This document shows, one piece after another, positions 41,478 to 51,873 of a DNA stretch of 64,000 nucleotides. The notes below the pieces were generated by a model. The model worked only from the letters and a program-made list of their open reading frames with translations, did not search any database and was not told the origin of the DNA. The stretch comes from an uncultured Nitrosomonadales bacterium. Lineage in GTDB: Bacteria; Pseudomonadota; Gammaproteobacteria; Burkholderiales; Gallionellaceae. Every line of letters begins with the position of its first letter. Position 1 is the stretch's first letter. A program made the translations under genes and the position numbers. The stretch covers positions 1 to 64,000 of the forward strand of contig CAIOKY010000149.1 of assembly GCA_903858965.1 (NCBI GenBank). Direction: 5' to 3'.

Positions 41478-41668
41478 CTCGCTCTCCTTAAGTGATCGGG
41501 CTGATTTTCTCTCGATATGTGTTTCAGTATAGGCCTCGCTCCCCGGTTAATCAAACCACGGTTACCCAAAGAGCCCCGTCAGGATTTGTGCATCCTTTCC
41601 CTTACCTACGGATATCTCGGCGACCATCATTACCCTATTGATTAAATGGTCTTATTTGCTGATTTTTC

Positions 41669-41902
41669 TTGCCTTTTGAATCAACCGATGACAATATTTC
41701 TTCCACCACATTGCTGGCTCGCTTGCAGTCCCATCAGACCGATAGTGCGCCATCGAAACTAAAAGTTTTGTGGTGTACGTGGGTTCCCTTAACTATTTTT
41801 GGAGGTGTTATCGTGTCAACCATGATTTATTTGCCGCTGGTTTTGTCGCCCTATATTCTGCTGAGTCTCATGATCTTGTTTAGCGGCAAGTCTTCAGACT
41901 AG
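41669..41902 (+). CDS. Hypothetical small membrane protein
   Basis: Single predicted TM stretch 'WVPLTIFGGVIVSTMIYLPLVLSPYILLSLMILF'; TTG start in the ORF track, so uncertain. Confidence 0.35.
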   Translation: MPFESTDDNISSTTLLARLQSHQTDSAPSKLKVLWCTWVPLTIFGGVIVSTMIYLPLVLSPYILLSLMILFSGKSSD

Positions 41903-42143
41903 ATAGTGATGCCCCGGTCAGCGATATCTTGGCTGACAGAATCAAGGGTGGCCTGGCTTCGGTCAGGCCTTTTGGTTTTTTACCGTAACCAAGGTATGCG
42001 CCATAGCAACAACAAGCGCACGGCACAGCCTCTGCAAACATCAGCAAACCGGTAATCGCCGACATCGTTGCCAGTCTGAAGATTTACTTTGGCGCGCGGC
42101 TATATCACAATGTCCGCAAATCAACTTCTCGGATGTTCAACCG

Positions 42144-42566
42144 ATGACAAGATTCATCCGGCACCCTGCGGAAATCCCGATCGAGGTCAAGGTCCACGGC
42201 CAGTCGGCCTACGCCACGCATAACGCTGTCAACCTGAGCATCGGCGGGCTGGCCTTTCGTTGTGACCGCGAGCTTGAGCCGGGGGATATCGCGGAGATAC
42301 GCATCCCGTTCGTCAGCCCGCCCTTTGCAGCGGAGGCTCGAGTGGCCTGGTGCACGGCGCGCCAGGGCATTTTCGAAATCGGTGTCGAGTTCCAGGATCA
42401 GGATGATGCCTTCACCGCACGCATGGTGGAACAGGTGTGTCACATCGAAAATTACAAACAGGAAATATTGCTCACCGAAGGACGACGCCTGTCATCGGAG
42501 GAAGCGGCAGCGGAATGGATCGATAAGTTCGCTGCGCGGTTTCCCGGTTCTGCCGATGCAAAATAA
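42144..42566 (+). CDS. PilZ domain protein
   Basis: RHPAEIPIEV...AVNLSIGGLAFRCDRELEPGDIAEIRIPF...ARVAWCTARQGIFEIGVEFQD. Confidence 0.9.
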   Translation: MTRFIRHPAEIPIEVKVHGQSAYATHNAVNLSIGGLAFRCDRELEPGDIAEIRIPFVSPPFAAEARVAWCTARQGIFEIGVEFQDQDDAFTARMVEQVCHIENYKQEILLTEGRRLSSEEAAAEWIDKFAARFPGSADAK

Positions 42567-42620
42567 AAAAGCCATTGTCCCATCCTCCCGACAGGTCGGG
42601 GGAATGAGCCAATGGCTAAA
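42566..42620. terminator. Bidirectional terminator-like nested hairpin between convergent PilZ and Pal genes
   Basis: AGCCATTG (42571-42578)/CAATGGCT (42610-42617) enclosing CCCGAC-AG-GTCGGG; A-rich 5' flank gives a T-run on the minus strand. Confidence 0.7.
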
Positions 42621-42649
42621 GCAGAACGCCCTGTTAGCGCTTGTAACTA

Positions 42650-43171
42650 CTATGGATTAGGGCCGTAGACAAAATCGACCCGGCGGTTTTCTTTCCAGCA
42701 TTTCTCTTCATGGCAAGTGAGCCGCGGCTTCTCTTCACCCAAGCTCAATATTTTTATTTGCCGCTCGGAGACACCCCATAGCTCAAGATACTTGCGCACG
42801 GCGTTAGCCCGCTTTTTGCCCAGGGCAAGATTGTATTCGTTGCTGCCGCGCTCATCCGCATTTCCTTGCAGCGTCACAGTTTCATTCCCGTGCGCCTTGA
42901 GGAAATCACCCTGCTGCTGGAGAACGTCCCGATAGGTCGGCTCGACTACATACTTATCGAAATCAAAGTAAACACTTTTCTTTTGCAGGTCTTGCAATTG
43001 AGCCGCCAATTTTTTCGATTCTGCATCAGAATCTGACACGGTTCCAGTTGAAGGACTGCTTGCAGCTGCCGCAGGAGGCGGGGCCGGTGTGGGGGCGGGG
43101 TTGGATTTTGGTGATGAAGCACATGCCGAAAGTACAAGGAGTAGCGATACAGCGACAACTGATTTTTGCAT
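42650..43171 (-). CDS. pal: OmpA/Pal family peptidoglycan-associated lipoprotein
   Basis: Lipobox LVLSACASS; VTLQGNADERGSNEYNLALGKKRANAVRKYLELWGV. Confidence 0.92.
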   Translation of the reverse strand: MQKSVVAVSLLLVLSACASSPKSNPAPTPAPPPAAAASSPSTGTVSDSDAESKKLAAQLQDLQKKSVYFDFDKYVVEPTYRDVLQQQGDFLKAHGNETVTLQGNADERGSNEYNLALGKKRANAVRKYLELWGVSERQIKILSLGEEKPRLTCHEEKCWKENRRVDFVYGPNP

Positions 43172-43302
43172 AATGTTTTTTCCTGTCGAAGGTTGCGTGA
43201 CGAAACTTCACAATCACTCCAGGCAACGGCATCCGGAGCTGTTACGAAAGTGATAGCTGCGGATGCTACAAGATGCTCCGTCAAGATTGCGTTAAGAAAA
43301 CG

Positions 43303-44592
43303 CTATCCGGTGGACAGAGCGGACGATTTGGCAAAGATCAGCCGCGCTGATGTGCCGTGTCCCGGACTGCTTTTGATGACCGCCTCCCAGCCGTACCGGT
43401 CACAGATGCGCTTGACAAGCGACAGGCCAATGCCGGAGCCGGTGCTGCCGGAGCCCTTGAATTGCCGCTGAAATATTTTCCCGATCTCTTGCTCGGGTAT
43501 GCCCCGGCCAGTATCGGTTACCGTCAGCGTATCGTCCTCCAATGCAATGGAAACTTTGCCGGAGTCTGTGTAGGCAAAGGCATTTCTGATCAGATTGGCC
43601 ACGACAATTCCCAGCAGTGTGCGCTCCGCCTCGATATGCGGCTGGCTTATACAAGCGAGTTCGACGGTGGTTGTTTCGTTCAGCAGATAACGGTGAGCTT
43701 CGACGGTATCTGCGACCAATTTCCATACGTCACAGTTTTGCACAACCGGCTCTGCCAGTGTTTCTTCCCTGGCCATCAAAAGCAATGCCGATGTGATGCC
43801 GGTCATTTCCCGGTTGGCACGTGTGATCCTCGCCAGACGCTCCCGCTGCTTGTTGCCGAGTGTGTTGTCGCCTTCCATCAGTTCCACCGCGCCCTGAACG
43901 ATGGCCAGCGGTGTCCTGAGTTCATGGCTGACGTCCAGCGTGAATGCTCTTTCTCTATCGATGAAGGCCTTCATGCGTGTCAGGTAGCCACCGAACACCC
44001 CGGCCAGCTTGCCGATTTCATTGTCATCGAATCCCTTGGCGACCTCATGCACCTCGTCTTCGGGCTTTGCCGCGCTCACCCGCCGCGCAAGCTCCGTCAG
44101 GGGTGCAACCACCCTGCCTGCCAGAAACCAGCCGATTCCCGCCGACATCAATGTCGCGATCAATGCACCGAACACCAGATAAACGAGGAATTCCTGTTCC
44201 CGGTGATGTTGCTGTATTTCGTTGAACAGCATGAAGTAACGCTCGCCATCCCGGTCGAACACCGCGACCCGGTAGGGTATGTCGTCCAGCAACAGCTCAT
44301 GTTTCCCCGGTGTCAGCCTGAGCAGCTCCGGTGGAATATCTGCTGCGGCATCGCCCTGTTTGTGAACGAAGCCGCGAACACTGACTGTTGCAGGCAACAG
44401 CGCTTGCGGATTGCGCGCACGACGGAACAGGTAGTCGTCCATTTCCGCACTGAGCGTTTCATCCATCAAGTGCTCGCCAAGATTGTGCGCCGCGAAAGAC
44501 AGTCCCATTGACAGCAACAAGCTGATCGATGCGCCAAATAAAAAGAATGTTGTCGCCAGACGGAAACGCAGGCTGTGACGGACGTTACTCAT
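43303..44592 (-). CDS. Sensor histidine kinase
   Basis: HAMP-like region, FTLDVSHELRTPLAIVQGAVEL (H box), NLIRNAFAYT (N box), VTDTGRGIPEQEIGKIFQRQFKGSGSTGSGIGLSLVKRI. Confidence 0.94.
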   Translation of the reverse strand: MSNVRHSLRFRLATTFFLFGASISLLLSMGLSFAAHNLGEHLMDETLSAEMDDYLFRRARNPQALLPATVSVRGFVHKQGDAAADIPPELLRLTPGKHELLLDDIPYRVAVFDRDGERYFMLFNEIQQHHREQEFLVYLVFGALIATLMSAGIGWFLAGRVVAPLTELARRVSAAKPEDEVHEVAKGFDDNEIGKLAGVFGGYLTRMKAFIDRERAFTLDVSHELRTPLAIVQGAVELMEGDNTLGNKQRERLARITRANREMTGITSALLLMAREETLAEPVVQNCDVWKLVADTVEAHRYLLNETTTVELACISQPHIEAERTLLGIVVANLIRNAFAYTDSGKVSIALEDDTLTVTDTGRGIPEQEIGKIFQRQFKGSGSTGSGIGLSLVKRICDRYGWEAVIKSSPGHGTSARLIFAKSSALSTG

Positions 44593-45256
44593 CGCTGATC
44601 TGGTAACCGATTCCCCGATGGGTTCTGATCAGCGGCTGATCTGATTGCTTGTCGATGGCGCTGCGCAAGATATGCAGATGCGCGCGCAGCGCATCGCTGT
44701 CCGGGGGAGAGTCGCCCCAGATGCCGCGTTCAAGAACCTCCCTCGACAACACGCGCGGGGAATTCCTCATCAACAGATCCAGGATCTTTAGCGGTATGGG
44801 AGGCAGCTCTATGGTTCTCTTGCCGCGCGTTATTTTCAGCGTGCCGGGATCGAAAGACAAGTCGCCCACGTGCAAGGCGGACGAGCTGTCCCGTACCTGG
44901 GAGCGGCGCACCAGCGCGTTGAGGCGCGCTTCCACTTCGCGCATCACGAACGGCTTGACCACATAATCATCGGCTCCCGCTTCGAGTCCGGCAATCTTGT
45001 CGTCCAGCGAATCGCGAGCCGTCAGCATCAGGAGCGGCATCTGTTTACCGGCTTCGCGCAAACGGCGGCACAAAACCAAACCGTCGATTCCCGGCAACAT
45101 CAGGTCCAGGATCAGGACATCATATTGGTTCGATGTGGCGAGATGAAGTCCGGAAATGCCATCCCCGGCCAGATCCACGATATGGCCTTTCAGTTCGAAA
45201 TAATCGAACATGTTTTGCGCAAGGTCGCGATTGTCTTCGATCAGGAGCAGGTACAT
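44585..45256 (-). CDS. OmpR/PhoB family response regulator
   Basis: MYLLLIEDNRDLAQNMFDYFELKG...DVLILDLMLPGIDGL...; winged-helix C-terminus. Confidence 0.95.
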   Translation of the reverse strand: MYLLLIEDNRDLAQNMFDYFELKGHIVDLAGDGISGLHLATSNQYDVLILDLMLPGIDGLVLCRRLREAGKQMPLLMLTARDSLDDKIAGLEAGADDYVVKPFVMREVEARLNALVRRSQVRDSSSALHVGDLSFDPGTLKITRGKRTIELPPIPLKILDLLMRNSPRVLSREVLERGIWGDSPPDSDALRAHLHILRSAIDKQSDQPLIRTHRGIGYQISDE

Positions 45257-45301
45257 TTCTTGAGTATCCGGAAATGTTTTCCGGCGATCATGCTTTTTTC
45301 T

Positions 45302-46180
45302 TCATGCTGCACCGCCGAGGCAGCCATCCTGAAAATCCCTGATGGCCTGGTAGATTTCTTCTTTGGTGTTCATCACGAAGGGCCCGTGCTGCACGATGGA
45401 TTCGCGCAGCGGTTTGCCGGAGATCAGGATGGCCCTTGCCGGAACCGTTGCGCCGAGGATCACTCCGTCAGCCTGCGGCATGTTGGCAAGTATGCCCATG
45501 CGATTCTCGCCCAAGGTCTTGCCGTTGATCGTGACGAAGCCGCGGTAGACATAGATGAAGGCATTGTGCGCCGCCGGAATGCGTGTCGAGAACGTGCTGC
45601 CTGCCGGCAGGTCGATGTCGATATACAGCGGCTCGGTATCCTCGCGCGTCATCGCGCCAGTGACGCCATTGCTCGACCCCGCGATCACGCGCACCGTCAC
45701 GCCTTCCGCTGTCACATATTCGGGAATTTCCTCTTTGGCAATATCGCGGTACCAGGCCGGAATCATCTTGCGCCTTGCGGGCAGGTTCAACCATAACTGG
45801 AAGCCTTCCATGACGCCGTCTTCCTGTTCCGGCATCTCGGAATGGATGATGCCGCGTCCGGCGGTCATCCATTGCACACCGCCGTTTTGCAACAACCCCT
45901 GGTGTCCGGCATTGTCGCGATGGCGCATGCGCCCGGCGATCATGTAGGTAACTGTCTCGAAACCGCGGTGCGGATGGTCGGGAAAGCCGGCGATGTAATC
46001 GTCCGGGTCGTCGCTGTGAAAATTGTCCAGCATCAGGAACGGATCGAGCCGTTGTTGCAGATTCTGCGTGAGCACGCGCGTGAGTTTGACGCCGGCTCCA
46101 TCGCTGGTCGCCACCCCGGTGACGATGTGCTCTATCGTCCTCGATTGCGCAACAGATGAAAGTTTGATGGCCTGATTCAC
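45302..46180 (-). CDS. Pirin family protein
   Basis: DPFLMLDNFHSDDPDDYIAGFPDHPHRGFETVTYMIAGRMRHRDNAGHQGLLQNGGVQWMTAGRGIIHSEMP. Confidence 0.95.
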   Translation of the reverse strand: MNQAIKLSSVAQSRTIEHIVTGVATSDGAGVKLTRVLTQNLQQRLDPFLMLDNFHSDDPDDYIAGFPDHPHRGFETVTYMIAGRMRHRDNAGHQGLLQNGGVQWMTAGRGIIHSEMPEQEDGVMEGFQLWLNLPARRKMIPAWYRDIAKEEIPEYVTAEGVTVRVIAGSSNGVTGAMTREDTEPLYIDIDLPAGSTFSTRIPAAHNAFIYVYRGFVTINGKTLGENRMGILANMPQADGVILGATVPARAILISGKPLRESIVQHGPFVMNTKEEIYQAIRDFQDGCLGGAA

Positions 46181-46240
46181 GGTTGCATTCCCGTTTTTAT
46201 TTGTGCCTGGTTCGCACCAGACAATGAACGCGCATGGCGT

Positions 46241-46843
46241 TCATGACTGGCTCGCGGCATCCACCGCATGCAGAAAAACCGCGTACGGCTGAGCTCCGGA
46301 AAATCCCTTGCCTGACGCAAAAATGAAATTCGGCACGCTGCGTATGCCCCGTTCAAAAGCATCGGAGGTCGCACGCTCGACCTCTGCCCGGTAACGTCCG
46401 GTGTGCAGGGTATCGAGCACCTCGTCGCGGGGCATCCCCACCTCCGCTCCTATTTCAGCAAGCACCTTCGGATCACCGATGTCGCGTGCTTGCGCGAAGT
46501 AAGCAGTGAAAACTGCGCGATGATAGGCATCGTCCAGGCCTTTGGCTTCTGCAAGAAAACCTATTTCATGTGCCTGACGGGTGTTCGGTACCAGCGCGGG
46601 ACGGTTAAGCGGCAGACCCGCCGCTTGAGTGGCCTCACGGACCGCAGCTTCGGCGCGTTCCAGGCGTTCCGGGGGAAGTATCGAAGCCAGCGGAACACCG
46701 CCTTCGGGAGTATCCGGGCGCAGCAAGTAGGGATTCCAATGCAGGCGAACCGGACGCTCTTTTTCCAGCCGTGTGAGTCGCCCCAAGCCGATGTAACACC
46801 ATGGACAGATAAAGTCGGCGTATATCTCAATGGTCGTGGGCAT
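46241..46843 (-). CDS. DsbA family oxidoreductase (FrnE-like)
   Basis: IEIYADFICPWCYIGLGRL; C-terminal GIRSVPNFIFASGKGFSGAQP. Confidence 0.93.
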   Translation of the reverse strand: MPTTIEIYADFICPWCYIGLGRLTRLEKERPVRLHWNPYLLRPDTPEGGVPLASILPPERLERAEAAVREATQAAGLPLNRPALVPNTRQAHEIGFLAEAKGLDDAYHRAVFTAYFAQARDIGDPKVLAEIGAEVGMPRDEVLDTLHTGRYRAEVERATSDAFERGIRSVPNFIFASGKGFSGAQPYAVFLHAVDAASQS

Positions 46844-47032
46844 TAAAAACTCCTGTTTGTGGTTCGCGAAAACCACAGATTAAATCGGCGTTTCATCAAG
46901 CAACCAAAAAGACTGCCTGGTACGGCTCCTATTATCATGGCGAGTCGTACCGCAAAGCAAATGGGAATCGATTTTTCACCGGTATCAACAGTGCTACAAT
47001 TCCGCCCCCCGTTCATATCAAGGAGAACCCTC

Positions 47033-47587
47033 ATGCGTCGCATACTACTTGCTGTTGCTTTAGCCGGTTTATCCACTTTGACTTACGCTTCCGGTTTCAA
47101 ACTATCCAGCCCGGAGATAAAGGCCAACAGTACGATACCCAAGAGTTTCGAATTCAATGGGTTCGGTTGTTCCGGCGAAAACAAGTCGCCCGCCCTGAAA
47201 TGGAGCGGTGCGCCCAAGGACACCAAGAGTTTTGCCGTGACCGTTTATGACCCCGATGCGCCGACCGGCTCGGGCTGGTGGCACTGGGTAGTCATCAACA
47301 TCCCGGCTGACGTTACCGAACTGGCTGCGAACGCCGGAGCGCTCAACAGCACCACCCTGCCCAAGGGCGCGGTACAAGGCCGTACCGACTACGGCTCGGC
47401 AGCCTGGGGCGGCACCTGCCCACCACAAGGAGACAAGCCACACCACTACATTTTCACGGTATACGCGCTGAAGACCGATAAAATCGACGTTCCAGCCGAT
47501 GCCACTGCGGCGTTGACCGGCTATATGATCCATGCAAATACACTGGGCAAAGCCAGTTTTACCGCAAAGTATGGCCGTTCCAAGTAA
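47033..47587 (+). CDS. YbhB/YbcL family Raf-kinase-inhibitor-like (PEBP) exported protein
   Basis: SPALKWSGAPKDTKSFAVTVYDPDAPTGSGWWHWVVINIP; ATG 47033 with AGGAG upstream. Confidence 0.94.
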   Translation: MRRILLAVALAGLSTLTYASGFKLSSPEIKANSTIPKSFEFNGFGCSGENKSPALKWSGAPKDTKSFAVTVYDPDAPTGSGWWHWVVINIPADVTELAANAGALNSTTLPKGAVQGRTDYGSAAWGGTCPPQGDKPHHYIFTVYALKTDKIDVPADATAALTGYMIHANTLGKASFTAKYGRSK

Positions 47588-47602
47588 CCATATAATGCTT
47601 AA

Positions 47603-47627
47603 GGGCGGGGGTAAATCATCCCGCCCG
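47603..47627. terminator. Hairpin after the PEBP gene
   Basis: GGGCGGG...CCCGCCC stem, downstream T-run weak (ATATTTTTAAAC). Confidence 0.45.
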
Positions 47628-47711
47628 ATTCAGAAATATTTTTAAACACCATAAAACTGGTGCTAAACTCCTATCCGCTGCATGTGCAGTATTCACAACA
47701 AGGGAAAAAAC

Positions 47712-47996
47712 ATGAACAGAAAAGAACTCATAGATGCCTTGGCCGACAAGACAGGCAGTTCCAAAGCAGATGCTGATCGCAACATTGCAGCACTGATTGA
47801 AATCGTCACCAACACTCTGAAGAAGGGTGACAATGTCGCTTTGGTTGGTTTTGGCACATTCGAAGTACGCAAGCGTGCAGCACGCGCCGGCCGCAATCCC
47901 AGCACTGGCGAAGCAATCAAGATCAAGGCAGCGAAGGTTCCGGCATTCAAGGCTGGCGCTACGCTGAAGACAGCAGTAAACGGCGCAAAGAAATAA
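47712..47996 (+). CDS. hupB: HU family DNA-binding protein
   Basis: [71 protein letters not shown]. Confidence 0.95.
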   Translation: MNRKELIDALADKTGSSKADADRNIAALIEIVTNTLKKGDNVALVGFGTFEVRKRAARAGRNPSTGEAIKIKAAKVPAFKAGATLKTAVNGAKK

Positions 47997-48249
47997 ATCA
48001 ATTGCATCTGCAGCACACCAGCCCTCCACGGGGCTGGTGACTGTGTCTCGCCACGTCTCATCTGCACGGCGGCCTGCCCGCAGAAACATAGTCCCAGTTA
48101 ATTTCTTCAAGTTCGTGATATCGCCGGCGGATTATTCCGACTCCCGGATTTTGCCGCCTCCAGATTTCCCGCATCCTGCCTCCATTCCGGCGTACGATAG
48201 TCCTGTCTGAATACTCCGCGCATGGCTGTGCCGAAAGAGAACTCGCACT

Positions 48250-50832
48250 ATGGATCGTCCCGATGCCCTGTTCTGGAATCTGCCCATTGAGTCCCTGCAA
48301 TCACAATTGGAGGCGACCCCGGCCGGGCTGAGCCAGAAGGAGGCGCGTGCGCGCAGCATTCGGTTCGGCCCCAACACACTGCGCGACCACGGCGAGCGGC
48401 CACTGTTCCTCCAGTATCTGGGCCACTTCAAGAATCCGCTGGTAATGGTTCTGCTGGCGGCCAGCGCCGTGTCTGCGCTGACCGGCGAGATCACCGGATT
48501 CATGATCATCTGGGCCATCGTGCTGATGAGCGTGACGCTGGATTTCTTTCAGGAATACCGCGCCGGCCGCGCTGCGGAACAGTTGAAAAAAAAGGTGGCG
48601 GTACGCGCCACGGTGTTGCGCGATGGGCATGCGCAAGAAATTCCAATCGCACAACTGGTGCTGGGCGATGTCGTGCTGTTGTCTGCTGGCAGTCTGATCC
48701 CGGCCGATTGCCGGTTGCTTGAGGCCAAGGATTTCTTCATCAACCAGTCGTTGCTGACCGGCGAATCCTATCCGGTGGAAAAACATGCCGGTGAACTAAC
48801 TGCCCCCGCAGCAGACCTGAGCCAGGCCGGGAATGCCGTATTCATGGGCACCTCGGTCATCAGTGGCATGGCCAAAGCGATGGTGTGCCGCTCCGGAGCC
48901 GACACGGCGATGGGTGATATCGCAGACTCGCTGGCAGTCAAGCCACCGCCGACCGCTTTCGAGCTGGGCACACAAAGCTTCGGCATACTGATCATGCGCC
49001 TGACGTTCATGCTGGTGCTGTTTGTATTTTTGATCAATGCGTTTTTTCATCGTCCTTTCCTCGAATCCTTCCTGTTTGCGATCGCGCTGGCGGTCGGTCT
49101 GACTCCGGAGCTGTTGCCCATGGTGGTCACGGTAACGCTGTCGCGCGGCGCGATGCGCATGGCGAAGAAACAGGTGATCGTGAAGCAACTTGCCGCGATC
49201 CATAATCTGGGCAGCATGGACGTGCTGTGCACCGACAAGACCGGCACACTGACAGAGGGGCGCATCAAGCTGGAACGTCACTTGGACGCACAAGGTAACG
49301 ACAGCACCCAAGTGCTGCAACTGGCCTACCTCAACAGTTATTTCGAGACCGGGTTGAAGAGCCCGCTGGATGACGCGATCCTCGAACACAAAGAGATAGC
49401 CACAAGCGGCTGGAGCAAGATCGACGAGGTGCCGTTCGATTTCGAACGGCGACGCGTTTCGGTGCTGGTCGATAATGGTTTGGCGGGACAAGTGTTGGCC
49501 GGGCAGGGGTTATCCGGCCTGGGCAATAAACGGCTGCTCGTGGTCAAAGGCTCACCCGAGGATATCCTCAGGCTGTCCACGCAATATGCCGTGGGCGAAC
49601 TGGAAAGATTTCAACCGCTGGACGACAAGGCACTGGCATCGATCCAGGCGCTGCACGACAGCCTTGGCAAGGAAGGCTTCAAGGTACTTGGTATCGCCTG
49701 GCGGCCAGTGGCGCTGGATCATCCGCATGCCGTGGTCAACGACGAGACCGAACTGATCTTCGCCGGTTTCGCCGCGTTCCTCGACCCGCCCAAGGCGAGC
49801 GCGGCGCAGGCGCTCAAGGTGCTCGCGGCTGACGGAATAAGCGTCAAGATCGTCACCGGTGACAGCGAGCTGGTCACCCGCTATATCTGCGGCCAGCTGG
49901 ATATGCCGGTCACCGGCGTGCTGAACGGCAGTGAACTGCAGCAGATGGACGATCCCACACTGGCGGTTCGCGTGAGGGAAGCCAACCTGTTCTGCCGCGT
50001 CACGCCCGCGCAGAAGAACCGCATCATCCTGTCGCTGAAAGCGCAGGGACACACGGTGGGTTATCTCGGCGACGGCATCAACGATGCGCCTTCGCTACGT
50101 TCGGCGGATGTCGGCATCTCGGTAGACAGTGCCGTGGATGTGGCCAAGGCAGCAGCCGACATGATCATGCTGCGGGAAGACCTGAACGTGCTGCACGCGG
50201 GCGTACAAGAAGGGCGGCGCACTTTCACCAACATCCTGAAATACATCATGATGGGAACGAGTTCGAATTTCGGCAACATGTTCAGCATGGCCGGTGCGAC
50301 GCTGTTCCTGCCCTTCCTGCCGATGCTGCCGTCGCAGATATTGCTGAATAACCTGCTCTATGATGTCTCCGAATTGCCGATCCCGATGGATAACGTGGAC
50401 AGCGAATACCTGACTCATCCGCGGCACTGGAACACGACCTTCATCCGTAACTACATGTGGGTGGTCGGACCGGTCAGCTCGGTGTTCGACTTCCTGATGT
50501 TCTTCATCCTGCTGAAAGTTTTCGGCGCAGGCGAAGAGCTGTTCCACACCGGCTGGTTCATCGAGTCCATTGCCACCCAGGTGCTGGTGATCTTCGTCAT
50601 CCGCACCCGCGGCAACCCATTCAGGAGCCGGCCGAATATCGCGCTGGCCATCACTTCACTGGCCGTGGTTCTGGTAGCCGCCGCATTGCCGTTCACGCCG
50701 TTTGCGGCGCAGCTCGGTTTCGTCGCTCCGCCACCGCTGTTCTTCATGATCCTGCCGGTGATGGTGATCTGCTATCTGGTGGCGGTGGAATTCGTGAAGC
50801 GATTGTTCTACCGGCATTTTCCGGTGCTCTAA
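48250..50832 (+). CDS. mgtA: Magnesium-translocating P-type ATPase
   Basis: DVLCTDKTGTLTEGRIKLE; VGYLGDGINDAPSLRSADVGISVDSAVDVAKAAADMIML; 860 aa. Confidence 0.94.
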   Translation: MDRPDALFWNLPIESLQSQLEATPAGLSQKEARARSIRFGPNTLRDHGERPLFLQYLGHFKNPLVMVLLAASAVSALTGEITGFMIIWAIVLMSVTLDFFQEYRAGRAAEQLKKKVAVRATVLRDGHAQEIPIAQLVLGDVVLLSAGSLIPADCRLLEAKDFFINQSLLTGESYPVEKHAGELTAPAADLSQAGNAVFMGTSVISGMAKAMVCRSGADTAMGDIADSLAVKPPPTAFELGTQSFGILIMRLTFMLVLFVFLINAFFHRPFLESFLFAIALAVGLTPELLPMVVTVTLSRGAMRMAKKQVIVKQLAAIHNLGSMDVLCTDKTGTLTEGRIKLERHLDAQGNDSTQVLQLAYLNSYFETGLKSPLDDAILEHKEIATSGWSKIDEVPFDFERRRVSVLVDNGLAGQVLAGQGLSGLGNKRLLVVKGSPEDILRLSTQYAVGELERFQPLDDKALASIQALHDSLGKEGFKVLGIAWRPVALDHPHAVVNDETELIFAGFAAFLDPPKASAAQALKVLAADGISVKIVTGDSELVTRYICGQLDMPVTGVLNGSELQQMDDPTLAVRVREANLFCRVTPAQKNRIILSLKAQGHTVGYLGDGINDAPSLRSADVGISVDSAVDVAKAAADMIMLREDLNVLHAGVQEGRRTFTNILKYIMMGTSSNFGNMFSMAGATLFLPFLPMLPSQILLNNLLYDVSELPIPMDNVDSEYLTHPRHWNTTFIRNYMWVVGPVSSVFDFLMFFILLKVFGAGEELFHTGWFIESIATQVLVIFVIRTRGNPFRSRPNIALAITSLAVVLVAAALPFTPFAAQLGFVAPPPLFFMILPVMVICYLVAVEFVKRLFYRHFPVL

Positions 50833-50848
50833 AACGCCAACTGAAAGA

Positions 50849-51808
50849 TCACTTTTTGTTGAGATCGGCGCAGGGATCAGCGCGTTCCATGCGCGGCGAG
50901 AACCAGATCACATCAAAGGGTACATCGCCCGAGGCGCTTTCTGTCTCGTAAGTTTCGGGCGCATTCCTCCCCGGAATGACCTCGACGAAACCGATTGAAA
51001 AGATATGTGCCAACGGGGCGCGCGCGGCAAGATACAGCGGCATGCCGACATCGCGGCGGGCGTGACTGCTGCCGACGATGGCGACGATGCCGCGCCCTAT
51101 ACCGGATATCGCGCTGTCGGCCATCAATGCATCGCGCAGCCGCTGGCCGCGAGCCAGCCCTTCACGCAAGGTATCCCTGACCTGGCCGCAATGCGCTCCG
51201 CCCATGTGTCTGAGCATGTAGTTTTCCCGGCTCTCGCTCCACACTTCTTCAACTGCCATGCGCTTGAGGGCGTCCGCATCATAGGCGGAAAAACCATTCC
51301 AGATGACCGGCTGCAATTGCTGGCTCGAAATGTTGGCGGCGATGACCGGCAGTTTGTTGTCGAGCGCAGTGACCAGAAACGGACGATAGAACTGCCAGTC
51401 GGTGAATTTGATCAGGCCGGTCACTGTCTTCAAAGTCTTATCATGATCGCTGCCTGCCAGTGCCGCGTCGAGAGCCGGTTGACTGTCCGCATCGAGCTGC
51501 TCCATGACCAGCGCCGGTCGCGCTCCCGAATCGATGCGCGCTTTCAACAACTTTAGCTGAAGCTCATGATGCTGCGGATTGTCATGCGTCTCGCCGAGCA
51601 GCAGGACGTTGGCTTTTTCGATTCGGGCAAGCAGCGTAGCTTCGTCGATGAAACTGCGGCTGCGCATATCCCATATCTTGCCAACCAGCGGATGGTCGGC
51701 ATAGAGCATGTTCCCGGCAGGTACTGTGTCCGCAAATACCAACGGGGTGCCGGCGAGCAACAACAAGGAAAAGAGAAAGTGCAGCCTGATACTCGCAATG
51801 ATTTTCAT
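50849..51808 (-). CDS. ChaN family (heme-binding/TIKI-like) lipoprotein or exported protein
   Basis: ANVLLLGETHDNPQHHELQLKLL...GRGIVAIVGSSHARRDVGMP. Confidence 0.85.
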   Translation of the reverse strand: MKIIASIRLHFLFSLLLLAGTPLVFADTVPAGNMLYADHPLVGKIWDMRSRSFIDEATLLARIEKANVLLLGETHDNPQHHELQLKLLKARIDSGARPALVMEQLDADSQPALDAALAGSDHDKTLKTVTGLIKFTDWQFYRPFLVTALDNKLPVIAANISSQQLQPVIWNGFSAYDADALKRMAVEEVWSESRENYMLRHMGGAHCGQVRDTLREGLARGQRLRDALMADSAISGIGRGIVAIVGSSHARRDVGMPLYLAARAPLAHIFSIGFVEVIPGRNAPETYETESASGDVPFDVIWFSPRMERADPCADLNKK

Positions 51809-51873
51809 GCTTGAAGATGCTGCCTGGTCTGATTATGGTCTGGTGTCTGGTGCTGCGTGGCGCGCGATGATAC

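Noticed and set aside
43357-44511. 384-aa plus-strand ORF
   Set aside because: Antisense to the histidine kinase gene.
48016-48039. Hairpin CACCAGCCC-TCCAC-GGGGCTGGTG after hupB as a rho-independent terminator
   Set aside because: The stem is good but there is no U-tract; kept out of the feature list.
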